This document shows, piece by piece, positions 1 through 10,486 of a stretch of DNA of 64,000 nt (within the stretch, counting starts at the first letter, position 1; each line of letters opens with the position of its first letter). Below the pieces are notes generated by a model. That model was not told where the DNA came from and ran no database searches. It saw only the letters and a list, made by a program, of their open reading frames with translations. Made by a program: the position numbers and the translations under genes. This DNA is from Limnanthes douglasii subsp. nivea (taxonomy: Eukaryota; Streptophyta; Magnoliopsida; Brassicales; Limnanthaceae). The DNA lies in assembly GCA_036936605.1 (NCBI GenBank), contig JAUPFV010000001.1, forward strand, positions 217,215,530-217,279,529, given 5' to 3'.

Positions 1-480
1 TGATGAGGGGAGGTCCAGAAGAAGCAAAATCTAATTAAGAATTATTTAAAAAAGAGAGATAGGCATGGGTGACTTAAAAGGCATTTGGGCAAAGGGTCAT
101 CTCACAGCCATAGTCACAGGCATCTGGATCAGGTGCTGATTGATCCTTTTGCTTTCCATGATGAACCAGGTATTTTTGCAACACCAAATCAAGACACAAT
201 ATTTACTCATAGCAGGAATTGGAGACAATCAGTATTGTCTGCCAAGATCATGTCCAGAAACCTCCCCACAAGGTTTGATAGTACTAAAATATAGAAGTAT
301 GATGGAAGTAAAGATCTGGACAATCATCTAGAGTAGCTCAAGAACTTCGTGATGAATTTTGATGACGATGACAAACTTCTGTATAGGGACATCTCCTAAT
401 CCTTTATGAGAAGTTCTCTGAAATGGTACAGAAGTTTGCCTCAGGATTGTATCAGAAACTTTGACACATTTTTGGGTTGC
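1..480 (+). pseudogene. Broken gag of Tat-like gypsy element, copy A
   Basis: This is the capsid (gag) part of a Ty3/gypsy retrotransposon, entering from beyond the left window edge. Interrupted frames carry residues like KYDGSKDLDNHLE, then FDDDDKLLYRDIS, then LKWYRSLPQDCIRNFDTF. They align by eye with the gag of copy B at 53329-53583 (KYDGSKDPDYHLE, LKWYNSFSHRSINNFDMF). Several stops, for example just before KYDGS near 290 and after YRDIS near 400, make it non-functional. Homology to gag ends near 470, where sequence from the RNase H-integrase linker begins. The 5' LTR must lie outside the window. Confidence 0.75.
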
Positions 481-1740
481 CTTCCGAAGGCAGTTTGTGG
501 GGAGTATGCAAGTAGTTCAACCGATTGGAGATTTCCCCTTCTTCAATATATCTCTGATGGGATTTTGCCTCTAGAGAAAGTTGTGGCACGAAAAATGAAA
601 CGCAAGGCTCGTGGTTTTTTTTTTATCATAAGAGAGCTTCTTTATAGAAAAATCCTTCAGCAGACCTCTCCTGCGTTGTTAGGGGCCTGAAGAATCCCGA
701 ATCGTTTTATCTGAACTACATAATGGAGAGGGATCAACACATTATGGTTATAGAGCTCTAATCCAGAGGGTTTTATTGGTCGGATACTATTGGCCATCAA
801 TAATGGCAGATGCTAAGGAATTGGTGAAAAAGTGTGATCCATGTCAAAGGTATGGTAACGAAATTCATATCCCCGCAGCACCTATGGAGTCTATTTCTGA
901 GCCAGTACCTTTTGATCGTTGGGGATTGGATTTGGTTGGGCCTCTACCAATGGCGTCTGGGGGGTGCAGAACTATTATTGTAGCCATTGACTATTTCTCA
1001 AAGTGGATAGAAGTCGCTCCCCTGGCAGGAACCCCTTCAAAAGTTGTTATAAAATTTATCTTGTCTAACATATGTTGCAGATTTGGTGTTCCACAAAAGA
1101 TAACCACAGATAACTGGCCACAATTTGATAACAAGAATATTGAGAGTTTTTGTGCCTCTAGGGGCATACATCATTGCTTATCTTCTCATTTCCACCCACA
1201 AGAAAATGGCCAAGTTGAAGTTGCAAACAGGACCATTTTGTCTAGTTTAAAAAAAATTAGAAGGGGCTGCTGGGAAGTGGCCAAGCTATTTGCAAGAAGT
1301 CCTGTGGGCATACTGAACTACTTCTAGCGCTGCTACTCAAGAATCTCATTTTGCCTTAGTGTATGGAATGGATGCAATTACTCATATAGAAGCAACCCTA
1401 CCATCATACAGGGTCCACGACTATTCCGAACAAGGGAATGAGTTGGCAATTAGGAGTCAGTTGGACTTAATTGAAGAAAGAAGAGTTAAAGTTCATCTTA
1501 GAACAACCCACTATCAAGGATTGATGAGGAGAATATTTTCTTCCAAGATCAAGATAATGGATTTTAAACTAGGAGATAAAGTTTTAAGAAAATTTTATTG
1601 CATACTAAGGAAAAACAATTCGTTAATTTGGCTCCGAACTAGGAAGGCCCTTATGAGGTCTCCGAAAATCTTAAGCATGGGACATATAGGCTTCAAGACA
1701 AAGATGGAAGAATTTTGAAGCACCCATGAAATATTGAACA
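481..1740 (+). pseudogene. Integrase remnant of gypsy copy A, fused to gag by deletion
   Basis: This encodes the C-terminal part of gypsy pol. The linker downstream of RNase H (WRFPLLQYISDGILP, near 520-560) is followed by a zinc-binding HHCC region with the pair CDPC near 835-845. The integrase core follows: first Asp in VAIDYFSK, second in TTDNWPQFDN, Glu in ENGQVEVANR. The C-terminal part (VYGMDAITHIEATLP onward) runs to about 1718 in another frame. A Trp replaces the usual Gly in TDNGPQF, and frames break near 690 and 1327. Protease, reverse transcriptase and RNase H are absent. The core matches copy B closely, so both belong to one family. Confidence 0.85.
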
Positions 1741-2298
1741 CCTCAGGTTATATATGGAATAAACGTTGTGTAAATATTTACTTGTTAAAAGTCAATGTAA
1801 ATATTATGGGGCATACTATTTCCTACCCTGGTGGCGCGGGGAGGTTTTAATGAGGTGTCCGGTTTTTTCAATAAAATATGATGCCTTCTTAAAACGTTTG
1901 ATGTGGTTTGACTACAATTCTTTTCAAGTCTTCGATTTAATGCTATGGATCTTTGACAGATCGGATTAATCTGGTTGAATGATGTCCATTAAATACATGT
2001 CATCGGAGATATTAAACACTCTCACTTGAAATACTTTTGAAATAATTGGGGATCTTTAAACATTAGCTGTTAAAATTGGAAGGAATCGTGAAACAAAACA
2101 AAATTTGATAGATAAGCCTGTTCGGGTGTAAACCGGATAACGTTACCAAAGTACAAAATATGTCTTGGCCATCCAAGGACTTTAAATGTTTTGAAAGACT
2201 TAATCGAACTCAAACCGGATACTATTACAAAAATGTCTTGGCCATCCAAGGAATTTAGTAGTTCGCAAATTAAGAAAACACAAAAGATATTTAAAACA
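1741..2298. repeat. Spacer between pol and antisense gene, with direct repeat
   Basis: No gene is visible. A direct repeat carries GTCTTGGCCATCCAAGGA at about 2161-2178 and again at about 2242-2259, each preceded by AACCGGATA. In the orientation of the antisense gene this lies just after its stop codon, so it may be the 3' untranslated region. The equivalent spacer of copy B (48418-48550) has related AGTCCTTGGAG and AGTCCTTGTAG motifs. Confidence 0.5.
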
Positions 2299-5213
2299 TT
2301 AGGTCTTATTGCCTTCGGATGTTCCTGCATCACCTCCTTTCTTGAGACCTCTGAGCTCGGCACTTGAACTCTCACCGGTTCCTTCCTCTTCATCAGTAGT
2401 AGAGTCTATTCCACTGCTATAGTTGTGTTTGTCACCAGCAGCCATGGTATGGAACGGAATATCTTCATACTCCACATATTTCCATAAAGGACCAAGGGTC
2501 CTCTTTGGAAACGTTTCATGGAAAATCAGCACCATGTCAGACTTCACCACAGCATACCTTGTTTCTAAGGAGTCTATCACCACGTTGGTGTACTTATCAA
2601 TGCTGTCCTGAATTTTCTGTTCCTGTTGCTTCTCCAAGTCTTCTTTCTCCTTGGTTACCTTAGACACTGCATCTTCTAGGGAAGTCTTCTCACCGGACAA
2701 GGTCGGAATGGCACCATCTTTGGTCTTCAGTTCCTTCTTTAATGTTGAAAGATATTTCTTCAAACCAGAACACTTAGTTTGGTGCTCAGTACTAGCCTTC
2801 TCCGAAGTGGCCAGCTTGTTCGATAGATCTTCCTTGTCCTTCCTCAATGCTTCAAGATCTTTCTTCAATTTCTCTATGCTCTGATTTGCATTGAGGAGGT
2901 TGGTTGATAGAGAATCCTTGTCAGTATTGAGGGTGTTGATAAGGGTGGACTGGTTTTTCACTTGTCTCTCCAGATCAAGCACTGGTTGAATGTGACCCAG
3001 GAGGGAATAAGCCACCATATCATTCTCTTCGGAGACAGTGTAGGACTTTCCATTTTAAGTCACCATATTAGAAGATCTTGCAGGACGGAAGGGGCCAACA
3101 AATTCATCTTTCTCAGAGTCGTTGAAGTAAAGATCAATATCTTGGAGGGCACTGATCTCTACTCCATCAATCCTTCATCCGGTACCTTCTCCGGATTGCA
3201 GACCGGTGGGAATCTTCTCTGCCAAGGTGGGGTCAGTTGGGTCTGATGGAGGTAGAAGCTCTGAAGGGCGAAGAATTATTTCTTCCCCGAATGTGACGTT
3301 TTTCTTCTTGACAACCCTTTCATCACTGCTTGCTCCCCTTTTTCGGTCCTTTTTGGGAGGCCTTGGTGGATTTTGTGGTTCTCCTGCCTCCTTAATAGTC
3401 TCATCTTCAACTACCTTGAGCAAGGCAGCATTGATCCCTCTTCTTCTTTCCCTTCATCTTGCTGGCAGCGTTGGCTCTAGAGGGCAAGACTAGTTTACCA
3501 TCTTTCTCTTCTGTCCGTTTAAGAATGACACCTGGAGGAGGGGTGTGGTCAATGTTTCCCATGTAAGATCTCTCTGACCTGTGGTATTCCACATATGGGA
3601 TCTCTCCATATTTCATGAGGTAAAGCAGTTGTGGAAGGCATTCCTTCAATGCTCTACAGCCCATGCATTCAGTTTAGCACATGCAGTCTGCCCCACCTCC
3701 AGATATTCGGTATACTCATTCGGCAACACTGAAAAAGAAGTAATGAATAATTCAGGAGTGGAGTATTTGTGAAGTGAAAAGAAGAACACGAAAAACAAAA
3801 CTGAAGAGCTTACTCGTACTCTTCCATCTACTAGTTAGCATACTATGGTTGTTTTTGGCTTTGATCTTCCTCCCATTCTCCCATTACCCACTGATAAATA
3901 AGAACTGAGTTCGCCAATTCTTCTCTGATTCCAGTAAGTCTTCTACTACTTTGAAGTCATTTCCCATGTTGTGATGGTAGAATGGGATGTGGTGGTTCTT
4001 GCATAGACTTGCCACAGCGACAAATTGCTCCATAGGGAGAGGGATTTTGGACAACCTTGATGCCATTATGCAAGCAAAGAGAGAGTACCAAGCATTTGGA
4101 CTTAATTGGCTTGGGCAAAGCTTTACCAAGTGGAAGTACCTGACGATCTCTGGATCTAAGGGGAACCTGAGCCTCCAATTTAGTAGTTCGGTGAAGATGA
4201 CCACTTCATTAAGTTTGCAATCCATCGGAGTCTCCGGAGTGACAGGTATCCTCACCTTCACTAACTCTGGGATCCCCCACTTTGTCCGGATCCGACCCAA
4301 CTCGGTAGTATGAGTATAGACATAATTTATGCTCTGCATGGCCAACAAATGTTTAACGTTGACATTCTTAAAGCAAGGCCCTACCTTTCCCTCCAAGCAT
4401 TCCGGGAGATCCGGATGAGCCACACCAACTTTTACTTTGCCTTTGCCTTTCCTGTCAGAGGTAGCATCCCCAGTTTGTCCTGAGGCTTCAGTTTCGAAGG
4501 GGGGCCACTTCAATGTTGTCCTTCATCACTTCTTCCATCACTGTGGAAGGTCTATCAGTTATTGTAGATAGGAGCAGAACATTTTCTAACACCAAAGACT
4601 CTCCGGATGAATGGGCGCCAGTTGTTTCTAAAGGCCTGATATCTGGTTCACGTTGTGCTCCGGAGGATTTTTCTTGTGAGGCTGCTTTGGATGCCTCTAA
4701 TCCGGAGGGCTTATCTTGTGGGCATCTTATAAACACCTCTGATCCGGAGGTTTTATCTTTGGATGTTACTTTAGAGGCCTCCGATTTGGAGTGTTTTGAC
4801 AGTAAAGCAGTTGCTTGGGCCTTCACCTAACGAGTTGTCCAGCGTGGAGTTGATTTTTGTGGAGACTTTTCAATATCAGAGTCCATGACTATGAAAGATG
4901 ATGGTTTTCTAACACTCGATACTGATTTTTCCTAGGCGGTGGAGGATTGGGACTCCTGAACATAAGAACCTGATGGAATTGGTGAGAGGCTTGGTTTGAA
5001 CAGTTGTTTAGGTTTTGGGTTTCTGGTAGAGGATGACCCTTGGTCAGTTTCCTGAGGTGGTTCACCAAAATTTTCGCTTGGGGAGACCGGGAGACCAACA
5101 GCGATACATTTATCACTTTTGACTTTCCTTGCTTTCTCTAACTCGTAAAGGTTCACCCAGCCGTCTTTTACAAGAGCGTTTCTAGCCGTGAACATAAAAC
5201 TATCCAAGAACAA
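2299..5213 (-). pseudogene. Antisense accessory gene of gypsy copy A (Transposase_28-like)
   Basis: This gene runs opposite to gag-pol, between pol and the 3' LTR. The block at about 4250-3900 (LRFPLDPEIVRYFHLVKLCP, then QLSPNAW) matches what I know of the Pfam family Transposase_28, 'putative gypsy type transposon', whose molecular role is unknown. Downstream are a Lys-rich stretch (KRTEEKDGKL, near 3500), a long coiled coil (about 2960-2550) and an acidic Ser/Glu-rich tail ending at the stop at 2299-2301. Copy B has the same order. Defects include an in-frame TAA at 3884-3886 where copy B has Ala, and frameshifts near 4500, 3640 and 3410. The start at 5213 is a guess, supported by a TATA-like box at 5287-5294. 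It may have produced one spliced mRNA. Confidence 0.72.
3729..3813 (-). other. Putative intron in antisense gene of copy A
   Basis: On the - strand the exon ends ACGA and is followed by GTAAGCTCTTC. Eighty-five bases later a pyrimidine-rich TTCTTTTTCAG precedes the next exon. The donor lies a few codons after a WENG..K motif, at the same codon and phase as the candidate intron of copy B. Splicing is inferred from sequence only. Confidence 0.5.
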
Positions 5214-5615
5214 GTTTGAAAGAAAGGGTGGAAAGCTCTCTATAAGGTTTTTGAGTGATGAAGATAATGAAACTGTGAAAAAATGGTTTATATATTAGTA
5301 GAAAAAAGAAACTAATACCTAGGAGGAGTTAAAGGGGTTTTGCAATGATTAGAGACGGCGCAGGCGTGGGGAGAATTAAATGCATAGGTTACTTTTTAGG
5401 TTTAGTGGGAGCGCCAATCGAGGTAAAAACGGTTGATAGGTCGAATCAAATTGTGACACGCGTTCCACGATCCAAAAGAAGACTCTTAAAATTCTAGGAA
5501 AATGTCAGTTCGGCTAAACTTCAAGCTAGATACACAAACTGGTCGGAAAACGTCGTCACTGATTAAATTTTTTAGTCCTACCAAAGATTTTTGACAAGGC
5601 CTAAAAATGGGCTAC
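5214..5615. promoter_or_regulatory. Leader of antisense gene and polypurine tract of copy A
   Basis: On the - strand a TATATAAA box at 5287-5294 lies about 75 bases upstream of the first ATG of the antisense gene (5213), so the gene may have its own promoter outside the LTR. At the right edge AAAAATGGG (5603-5611) just before the LTR is a reasonable polypurine tract; copy B has AGGAAAATGG in the equivalent place. Confidence 0.4.
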
Positions 5616-6000
5616 TGATGAGTTCGGATTATTCAGTCACAACTCTCTGTGTTATCCGGACAAGGGCAATTCGGACTTAAATTTCCACTAAACTATCCGG
5701 ACAGGACAAAAGTAAGAAATAACTAAATACTTTTTGACTAAGCTATGTGCTAATCAGCTTAATGTCCTTAAACTTCACTTGGTTCTATAACTTGACCCGA
5801 AAGCCCATGGATCCTTAATTAAGGGTATAAATACCCCAACCACTTTCATTAATAAGGGTAATGAACATTTAATACAATCAGTCAGCTCAAATCTCTCACT
5901 ACTAAACACCCAAAACATTTAATACCCAAAACATTTTACAAAATTACCCTCAATCCAAAATAAACCTCACCAATATATACTTCTGATTTAGCGAGCGAAT
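5616..6000 (+). repeat. 3' LTR of gypsy copy A
   Basis: The LTR starts TGATGAGTTCGGAT, matching TGATGAGTCCGAAT (copy B 3' LTR), TGATCAGTTCGGAT (copy B 5' LTR) and TGATAGGTCTGGAT (solo LTR at 57898). Inside are a shared GACTAAGCTATGTGC block (about 5738) and a promoter module TATAAATACCCCAACC from 5826. The right edge is uncertain because downstream sequence diverges among the copies; no target duplication was found. Confidence 0.72.
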
Positions 6001-6639
6001 GGAAACTCATTGAAGATCTGTATTATATAAGAGGGCAATCAAAGCTCATAATTTAAGCTACGTTACATTCATATTTCCAAGTTCCATTTTATAGTGAATG
6101 CCCATCACATTATTGATTATTTTATTTAATCTATAAAATTTTATGTTTAGTATTAATTGTCAATGTTCGGATTTAATTTTTTACAAAATCCAAATTTGGC
6201 CTCATATAAACTATAGTTCATAATTATTTTTTAATCTATTAATTTAATTCATAATTATTTTATTTATACAATTATTTATTAATTATATCACCGACCAATA
6301 ATAACGAAATATTTCATTAAATATAAATTGATAAATAACTTTTGAACACCTTTTCAACATAGTAAGTTATTAATATTACGAGAACATTTATTTCCTCTAT
6401 AATGTTTTATATTTCCTCCATCAAAATTTCAAAAATAAAAATCAAAATATGCTTTTACAACATTACCCTTAATTTAACTTTAAACTTATGGTTTGATGTC
6501 ATTAACTTAAATATTTTATTTTATTCCTGACTCAACTTGAAACCAATGTTCAAGTACACAAATTTACTTTACGAGAAGTTGTGTCAATATATTTTATAAA
6601 TTCAATTTTTCAAACGTTGTTTTTTTAATATCCACCGAT
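6001..6639. other. AT-rich intergenic DNA
   Basis: No coding sequence, RNA gene or clear element ends were seen. It is AT-rich unique-looking sequence flanking the gypsy LTR. Confidence 0.5.
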
Positions 6640-7030
6640 GTGCTGTGATTAGGCGACGTTCATTCCGCTCATCAACACATCCAGCGATATTAATTATGCT
6701 CTAATTTGGCGACGTTTATTCCGCACATTAATGGGATCAAGGTTAAGGAGATGTTGAAGAGTAAACTTCGTCCAATATTTGGTACAGAGTCCTACATTTC
6801 TAAACAAATGGTATCATAGCCAAAATTAAGGATCTGTGCTCTAGCTTGATGAGACCATGCCCTCTGTTGCGTACAAAGAAATATGGGACATTTGAATGTG
6901 TTGAACATACAACGATGTTTATTCCGCTGTGATTAGGCGGCATTATTCCGCCCATCAACACATCCAGCGATGTGTACCCGCTGTGATTGGGCGACGCTCA
7001 TTATGCCCGTCGACGTTTATTCCGCCTTAA
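6640..7030. repeat. Interspersed GGCGACGTTTATTCCGC repeat cluster
   Basis: Variants of GGCGACGTTCATTCCGC occur near 6652, 6708, 6910, 6935, 6989 and 7010. Several are preceded by GCTGTGATTAGG and followed by CATCAACACATCCAGCGAT. The cluster is more GC-rich than its surroundings. In its middle, 6809-6821 reads TGGTATCATAGCC, one mismatch from the initiator-Met tRNA primer-binding site used by many plant LTR elements (TGGTATCAGAGCC). I read it as the remains of an LTR or TRIM-type element. Confidence 0.45.
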
Positions 7031-7044
7031 GTTTAAAGGGAAAG

Positions 7045-7220
7045 TTGAGTAAACTTCATCTCATACTTGGTCCAGAGTCTCACATTGCTAAAAATTGAAA
7101 AATAATATAGTGTATATAAGTATGAACCCTCCTTAACTAGTAAGAGGCCTTTCGGGACCAAAACGGACAATATCTTGCTAGTATGTGAGGCATATTTATA
7201 TATTCTTAACAATTTTAGTT
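7045..7220 (+). repeat. LTR-like (TRIM/solo LTR) fragment
   Basis: The segment has the look of a plant LTR promoter region: TCTCACATTGCTA, then TATATAAG near 7113, then GGGACCAAAACGGACAATAT, a phrase common in plant LTR-like repeats, ending near ATTCTTAACA. No matching partner LTR was found in the window, so it may be solo or a fragment. Confidence 0.35.
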
Positions 7221-7239
7221 GCACTTAGATCCATTTATA

Positions 7240-7610
7240 GAGGTAGGATTGATTAGAAAGTTAAACTCCATATTTTTTATATTATAAAAATTGATGCTTT
7301 CAATTACCAAACAAAAAGAAGTTTCAAATCAAATCAACAAAGAAAAGAAAAAGACACAAATTTTGAATTTGAAGAGATAAAATCTTTTTAATCTCCTATT
7401 CACATATATAAGTTTGATTTTTTGCGTCGAAGTAAGATTGATTAGAAAGTTAAACTTCATATTTTTTGTCTTATAAAAATTGGTGCTTTCAATTACCAAA
7501 CAACAACAAAAAAAAATCGAATCAACAAAAAAAATACAAATTTTAAATTTGAAGAGATCAAATCTTTTTTATCTCCAATTCAGTATATAAGTTTGATTTT
7601 CGCAAAAAAA
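7240..7610. repeat. Tandem duplication of about 190 bp
   Basis: Two adjacent segments (about 7240-7430 and 7431-7606) share TTGATTAGAAAGTTAAAC near the start, ATGCTTTCAATTACCAAAC or GGTGCTTTCAATTACCAAAC in the middle, and TATATAAGTTTGATTTT at the end. They differ by small indels in A-runs. No coding content. Confidence 0.7.
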
Positions 7611-8135
7611 AAATAGTTTTAAAAAAAAACCTCCAATTTTGTCAATGAATTTAAACCTAAAAAATTCATTTTTAAAATAAGTAAAGATTTGATTGCAATT
7701 TAATGATAAATATACAAGAAAGGGAGAAAAAAAGATAAATCTCACGAAAGTAACTTAAAACTCGTATATTTGAATAAATATATAATTGATATTTTCTTGA
7801 CCAATGAAATAACAAAATGGAAAACATAACTATTATGGTAGAGGGAAAATAATAAGAAGAACGCAGGAAATAACCTTTCCCTAATATTATTGTTCTAAAA
7901 TTTCGTTAAATGTAACATATATTTTGTCCGTGACTAAATCAGAATATATTCCACCATTTTTATGTTAATTAAAAAATAACAAATTTATGAGATAGGTACT
8001 TTTATAATAATTTAAATACCCTAACCAATCTGGAGCCTTCAGATAAATCCGGGTCATCAAATTGTTTCCACCTATAATATTTTGGATGCTTTCTAGTTCT
8101 CCAAACGTTTATCTTGAGACATTATTCCTTCACCT
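7611..8135. other. AT-rich DNA left of the hAT insertion
   Basis: No gene or repeat boundary recognised. It is AT-rich host DNA leading to the target-site duplication at 8136-8143. Confidence 0.5.
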
Positions 8136-8200
8136 GTTTCAACTAGAGGTGTCAAACGGTTTGAACCAGCACCAACCCGCACCGTTTAAGTCTGAACCAC

Positions 8201-8345
8201 GGGTTGCAGTCCTGGCGGGTTGCGGTCTCGACGGGTTGCGGTCTCGGCGGGTTGCGGTCTCGGCGGGTTGCGGTCTCGGCGGGTTGCTCTTATGCGGTCC
8301 TGACGGTCTGGCGGTCCTGCCAGGTTGCAGTCGTAATGGGCCAGT
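8201..8345 (+). repeat. Left subterminal GC-rich 16-bp repeats of hAT
   Basis: Units of 16 bp, consensus CGGGTTGCGGTCTCGG, repeat in register with GGG at 8201, 8217, 8233, 8249, 8265 and 8281. They are followed by TTATGCGGTCC and GCCAGGTTGCAGTC variants. hAT elements typically bind transposase at clustered subterminal motifs, which is the likely role. The 122-aa open frame across this block is only a by-product of the GC-rich repeat. Confidence 0.8.
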
Positions 8346-8439
8346 TTCACAGTTAAACCGCCAGTTCAAACCACCAGACGAACCATTTAAGAGCCGTTTA
8401 CCAGTTCAAACCATCAGCCAAACCATTTAACCATTTAAG

Positions 8440-8998
8440 AACCGTTTATCAGAATATATTATAATGTTATTTAAAATTAATTTGTAAGTGTTAATTGAAT
8501 CTAATTTCAATAATTGAGTTAATTATTCTATTTCATGTATTTTAATTTAAATATGTTATCATTTTAATCGAAATTTTATAATCATCAATTATATTTTAAA
8601 AAAATAATTGTAATTTGATTTTGATACGTTTGAATAATATATTACTATTAAATAATATATACCTATTAGACATATAATTGTATTAAAATTTTAAATTATT
8701 AGGTGATTCTTTAGATTCTTTCAAGCTTGAAGTGTTTATGGTTAGATGAATTATATAGTTTATTGTATTTTCGAACTATTCAATATTAGAAGTTTATATG
8801 CATAAACATAAATTACTTGTAAGTTGTAAAGAACAAAATAAAAATTGAAAGCTAGGTAAGTGATTTAAATAACATTTAATAAAAAATAGAAGCAAAACAA
8901 ACAATTCATTAAAAATAAAAACCAAACAAGTAACATAGTTGTTCAATCAAATAAAAAAGATAAACATTACAACGATAATGAAAATCAATTGCGAAAAA
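8440..8998. other. AT-rich spacer, 3' region of the - strand hAT gene
   Basis: It lies between the left subterminal repeats and the stop codon of the 495-aa gene. It has no open frame of note and presumably holds the 3' UTR and polyadenylation region of that gene. About 200 bp at its left (8440-8640) is closely shared with 14735-14960 in the neighbouring non-autonomous element. Confidence 0.55.
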
Positions 8999-10486
8999 CT
9001 AAGGAGCTTCATCGTTGTTGTTGTTAGGTGGTTGACCTTGCAAATGCATGTTCTCCATCATCTGTCGCATATACTCCGACTGTTGGGCTTGAGAGTTTGC
9101 AAATCGCTCATTCCATTGATCTTGTCCATGATGCCACTGCTCGTATTGACCATGCCACTGCTCGTATTGACCATGCCACTGCTGGAGGTGACCAAGTTGA
9201 TCATTCACCCCTACTTGCCACTGCTGTATCTGGCTAAGCTGGTCATTTACCCCCCCCCCCTGCCAATTTTGAAATTCACCTTGCCATTTTGTAAAATCAT
9301 CATGCCAAACCATTTGTTGAGTATGCGCAAACTCAGCAAATTCGCGATCGGTTCGTCTTTGTTGTGGCGGTACTCGCGAAGAACCACTAGCATTTGGATC
9401 GAAAGACACTTCAGCCTCAACTCGATACTGAGTAGGTGGATTTGGCGGTTTTGTAAGACCGTTCGCAATATATATCTGATTCAAGTCTTCTCTATGGTGG
9501 TTCCATGCCTCTAATTTCGAAATCAACTCTCCATCCCAAGAGTATATTTCCTGCAAACGCAAAGAGTTTCTACCTATAGCACTAGTCGGCCTCACCTTCA
9601 CCGGAGTGTACATACTCACATCAGCTCCTTTCGAAACAAGCAATTTACTCAATATCATCCCATAAGGTAGTTTATCCGTACCACACCTCGCAGCCATATT
9701 TCGAATCATCAAGCTGGGTAAATTAATTATTCCCTGATTTCGAATCATAAAAGCAGTAACAAATGTTTGAATATATGAAAGCTGCGAATCATTGTTACTA
9801 GGTGGAAGAAATATACTATTTACCAATTTCAAAGCTAATTTCCCAATACCATCCAAATTACCCCGCATGGCTCGAAATTTACCGCTAATTTCCGGAGCTT
9901 CCGCACCAGGACAAGTAAGAATCTCTACCGCTTCTTCGTAAGACAAAGGCCAATCAGCACTCCATATCGTAGGGCGATAACTAATGGGAGGTAATTTATT
10001 ACCGGTATAGATATCATGGGTTGGAACGGAAAAAAGATCGTAGAAATCAGTTTCAAAAAAACTAATGTCTTTACCATCAATCAAACAATTCATTCCTAAA
10101 CCTCTTGGATCATTTTCGATTAATCTAGCCGTGGAATAAAACTTTCGCACTAGTTCTATATACCAATCACATTTGAATCTAGCTAGATTCATCCAACCTT
10201 GGCCATTAGTAGGCTCAATAAGTTTGAAAAAATTTTGCATACCCTCTATTTGGATCAGTTCCTCGTAGTTCAGAAACATACCAGACCAAATTTTTGTTAC
10301 ACCTCGACCTCCTTGCTGATTACTACGGATGCGAATCTCCCCCTCGGGGCGATGTTCGATAGTCTCGCTCTCCGTTACCTCCTGCTCCATGGTATGCAAC
10401 AACATTTCTTCCACCTCTCTCAATTCGGAAGTGGTTGGTTCACTACGTCCACCTTTACGAGCATTCTTTTTTGTTTTCGAAGACAT
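8999..10486 (-). CDS. Second hAT-borne protein, 495 aa, function unknown
   Basis: The ATG is at 10486 and a TAG at 8999-9001. The N-terminus is basic (MSSKTKKNARKGG). The core, about residues 60-310, includes RGLGMNCLIDGKDISFFETD (128-147) and a hydrophobic-helical block around MIRNQGIINLPSLMIRNMAA (247-266). This pattern reminds me of the Pfam family 'putative plant transposon protein' (PF20167), whose role is unknown; I could not confirm it. Residues about 400-460 form Gln/Trp/His-rich repeats (two copies of WHGQYEQ, two of GVNDQL), and the tail is Asn-rich. No catalytic motif, signal peptide or membrane segment is evident. It is divergent from the transposase gene, with its own TATA box at 10619-10626. 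A DNA-binding or accessory transposition role is inference. Confidence 0.85.
   Translation of the reverse strand: MSSKTKKNARKGGRSEPTTSELREVEEMLLHTMEQEVTESETIEHRPEGEIRIRSNQQGGRGVTKIWSGMFLNYEELIQIEGMQNFFKLIEPTNGQGWMNLARFKCDWYIELVRKFYSTARLIENDPRGLGMNCLIDGKDISFFETDFYDLFSVPTHDIYTGNKLPPISYRPTIWSADWPLSYEEAVEILTCPGAEAPEISGKFRAMRGNLDGIGKLALKLVNSIFLPPSNNDSQLSYIQTFVTAFMIRNQGIINLPSLMIRNMAARCGTDKLPYGMILSKLLVSKGADVSMYTPVKVRPTSAIGRNSLRLQEIYSWDGELISKLEAWNHHREDLNQIYIANGLTKPPNPPTQYRVEAEVSFDPNASGSSRVPPQQRRTDREFAEFAHTQQMVWHDDFTKWQGEFQNWQGGGVNDQLSQIQQWQVGVNDQLGHLQQWHGQYEQWHGQYEQWHHGQDQWNERFANSQAQQSEYMRQMMENMHLQGQPPNNNNDEAP

Noticed and set aside
7045..7220. Cassandra-type TRIM with embedded 5S RNA promoter
   Set aside because: The GGGACCAAAACGGACAATAT phrase fits LTR-like repeats, but I could not find the 5S internal promoter boxes that define Cassandra.
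8062..8430. 122-codon + strand frame and its 76-codon antisense shadow
   Set aside because: It lies on the 16-bp GC-rich subterminal repeat of the hAT element and crosses the TSD and terminus; the periodic Gly/Leu/Arg pattern is a repeat artefact.
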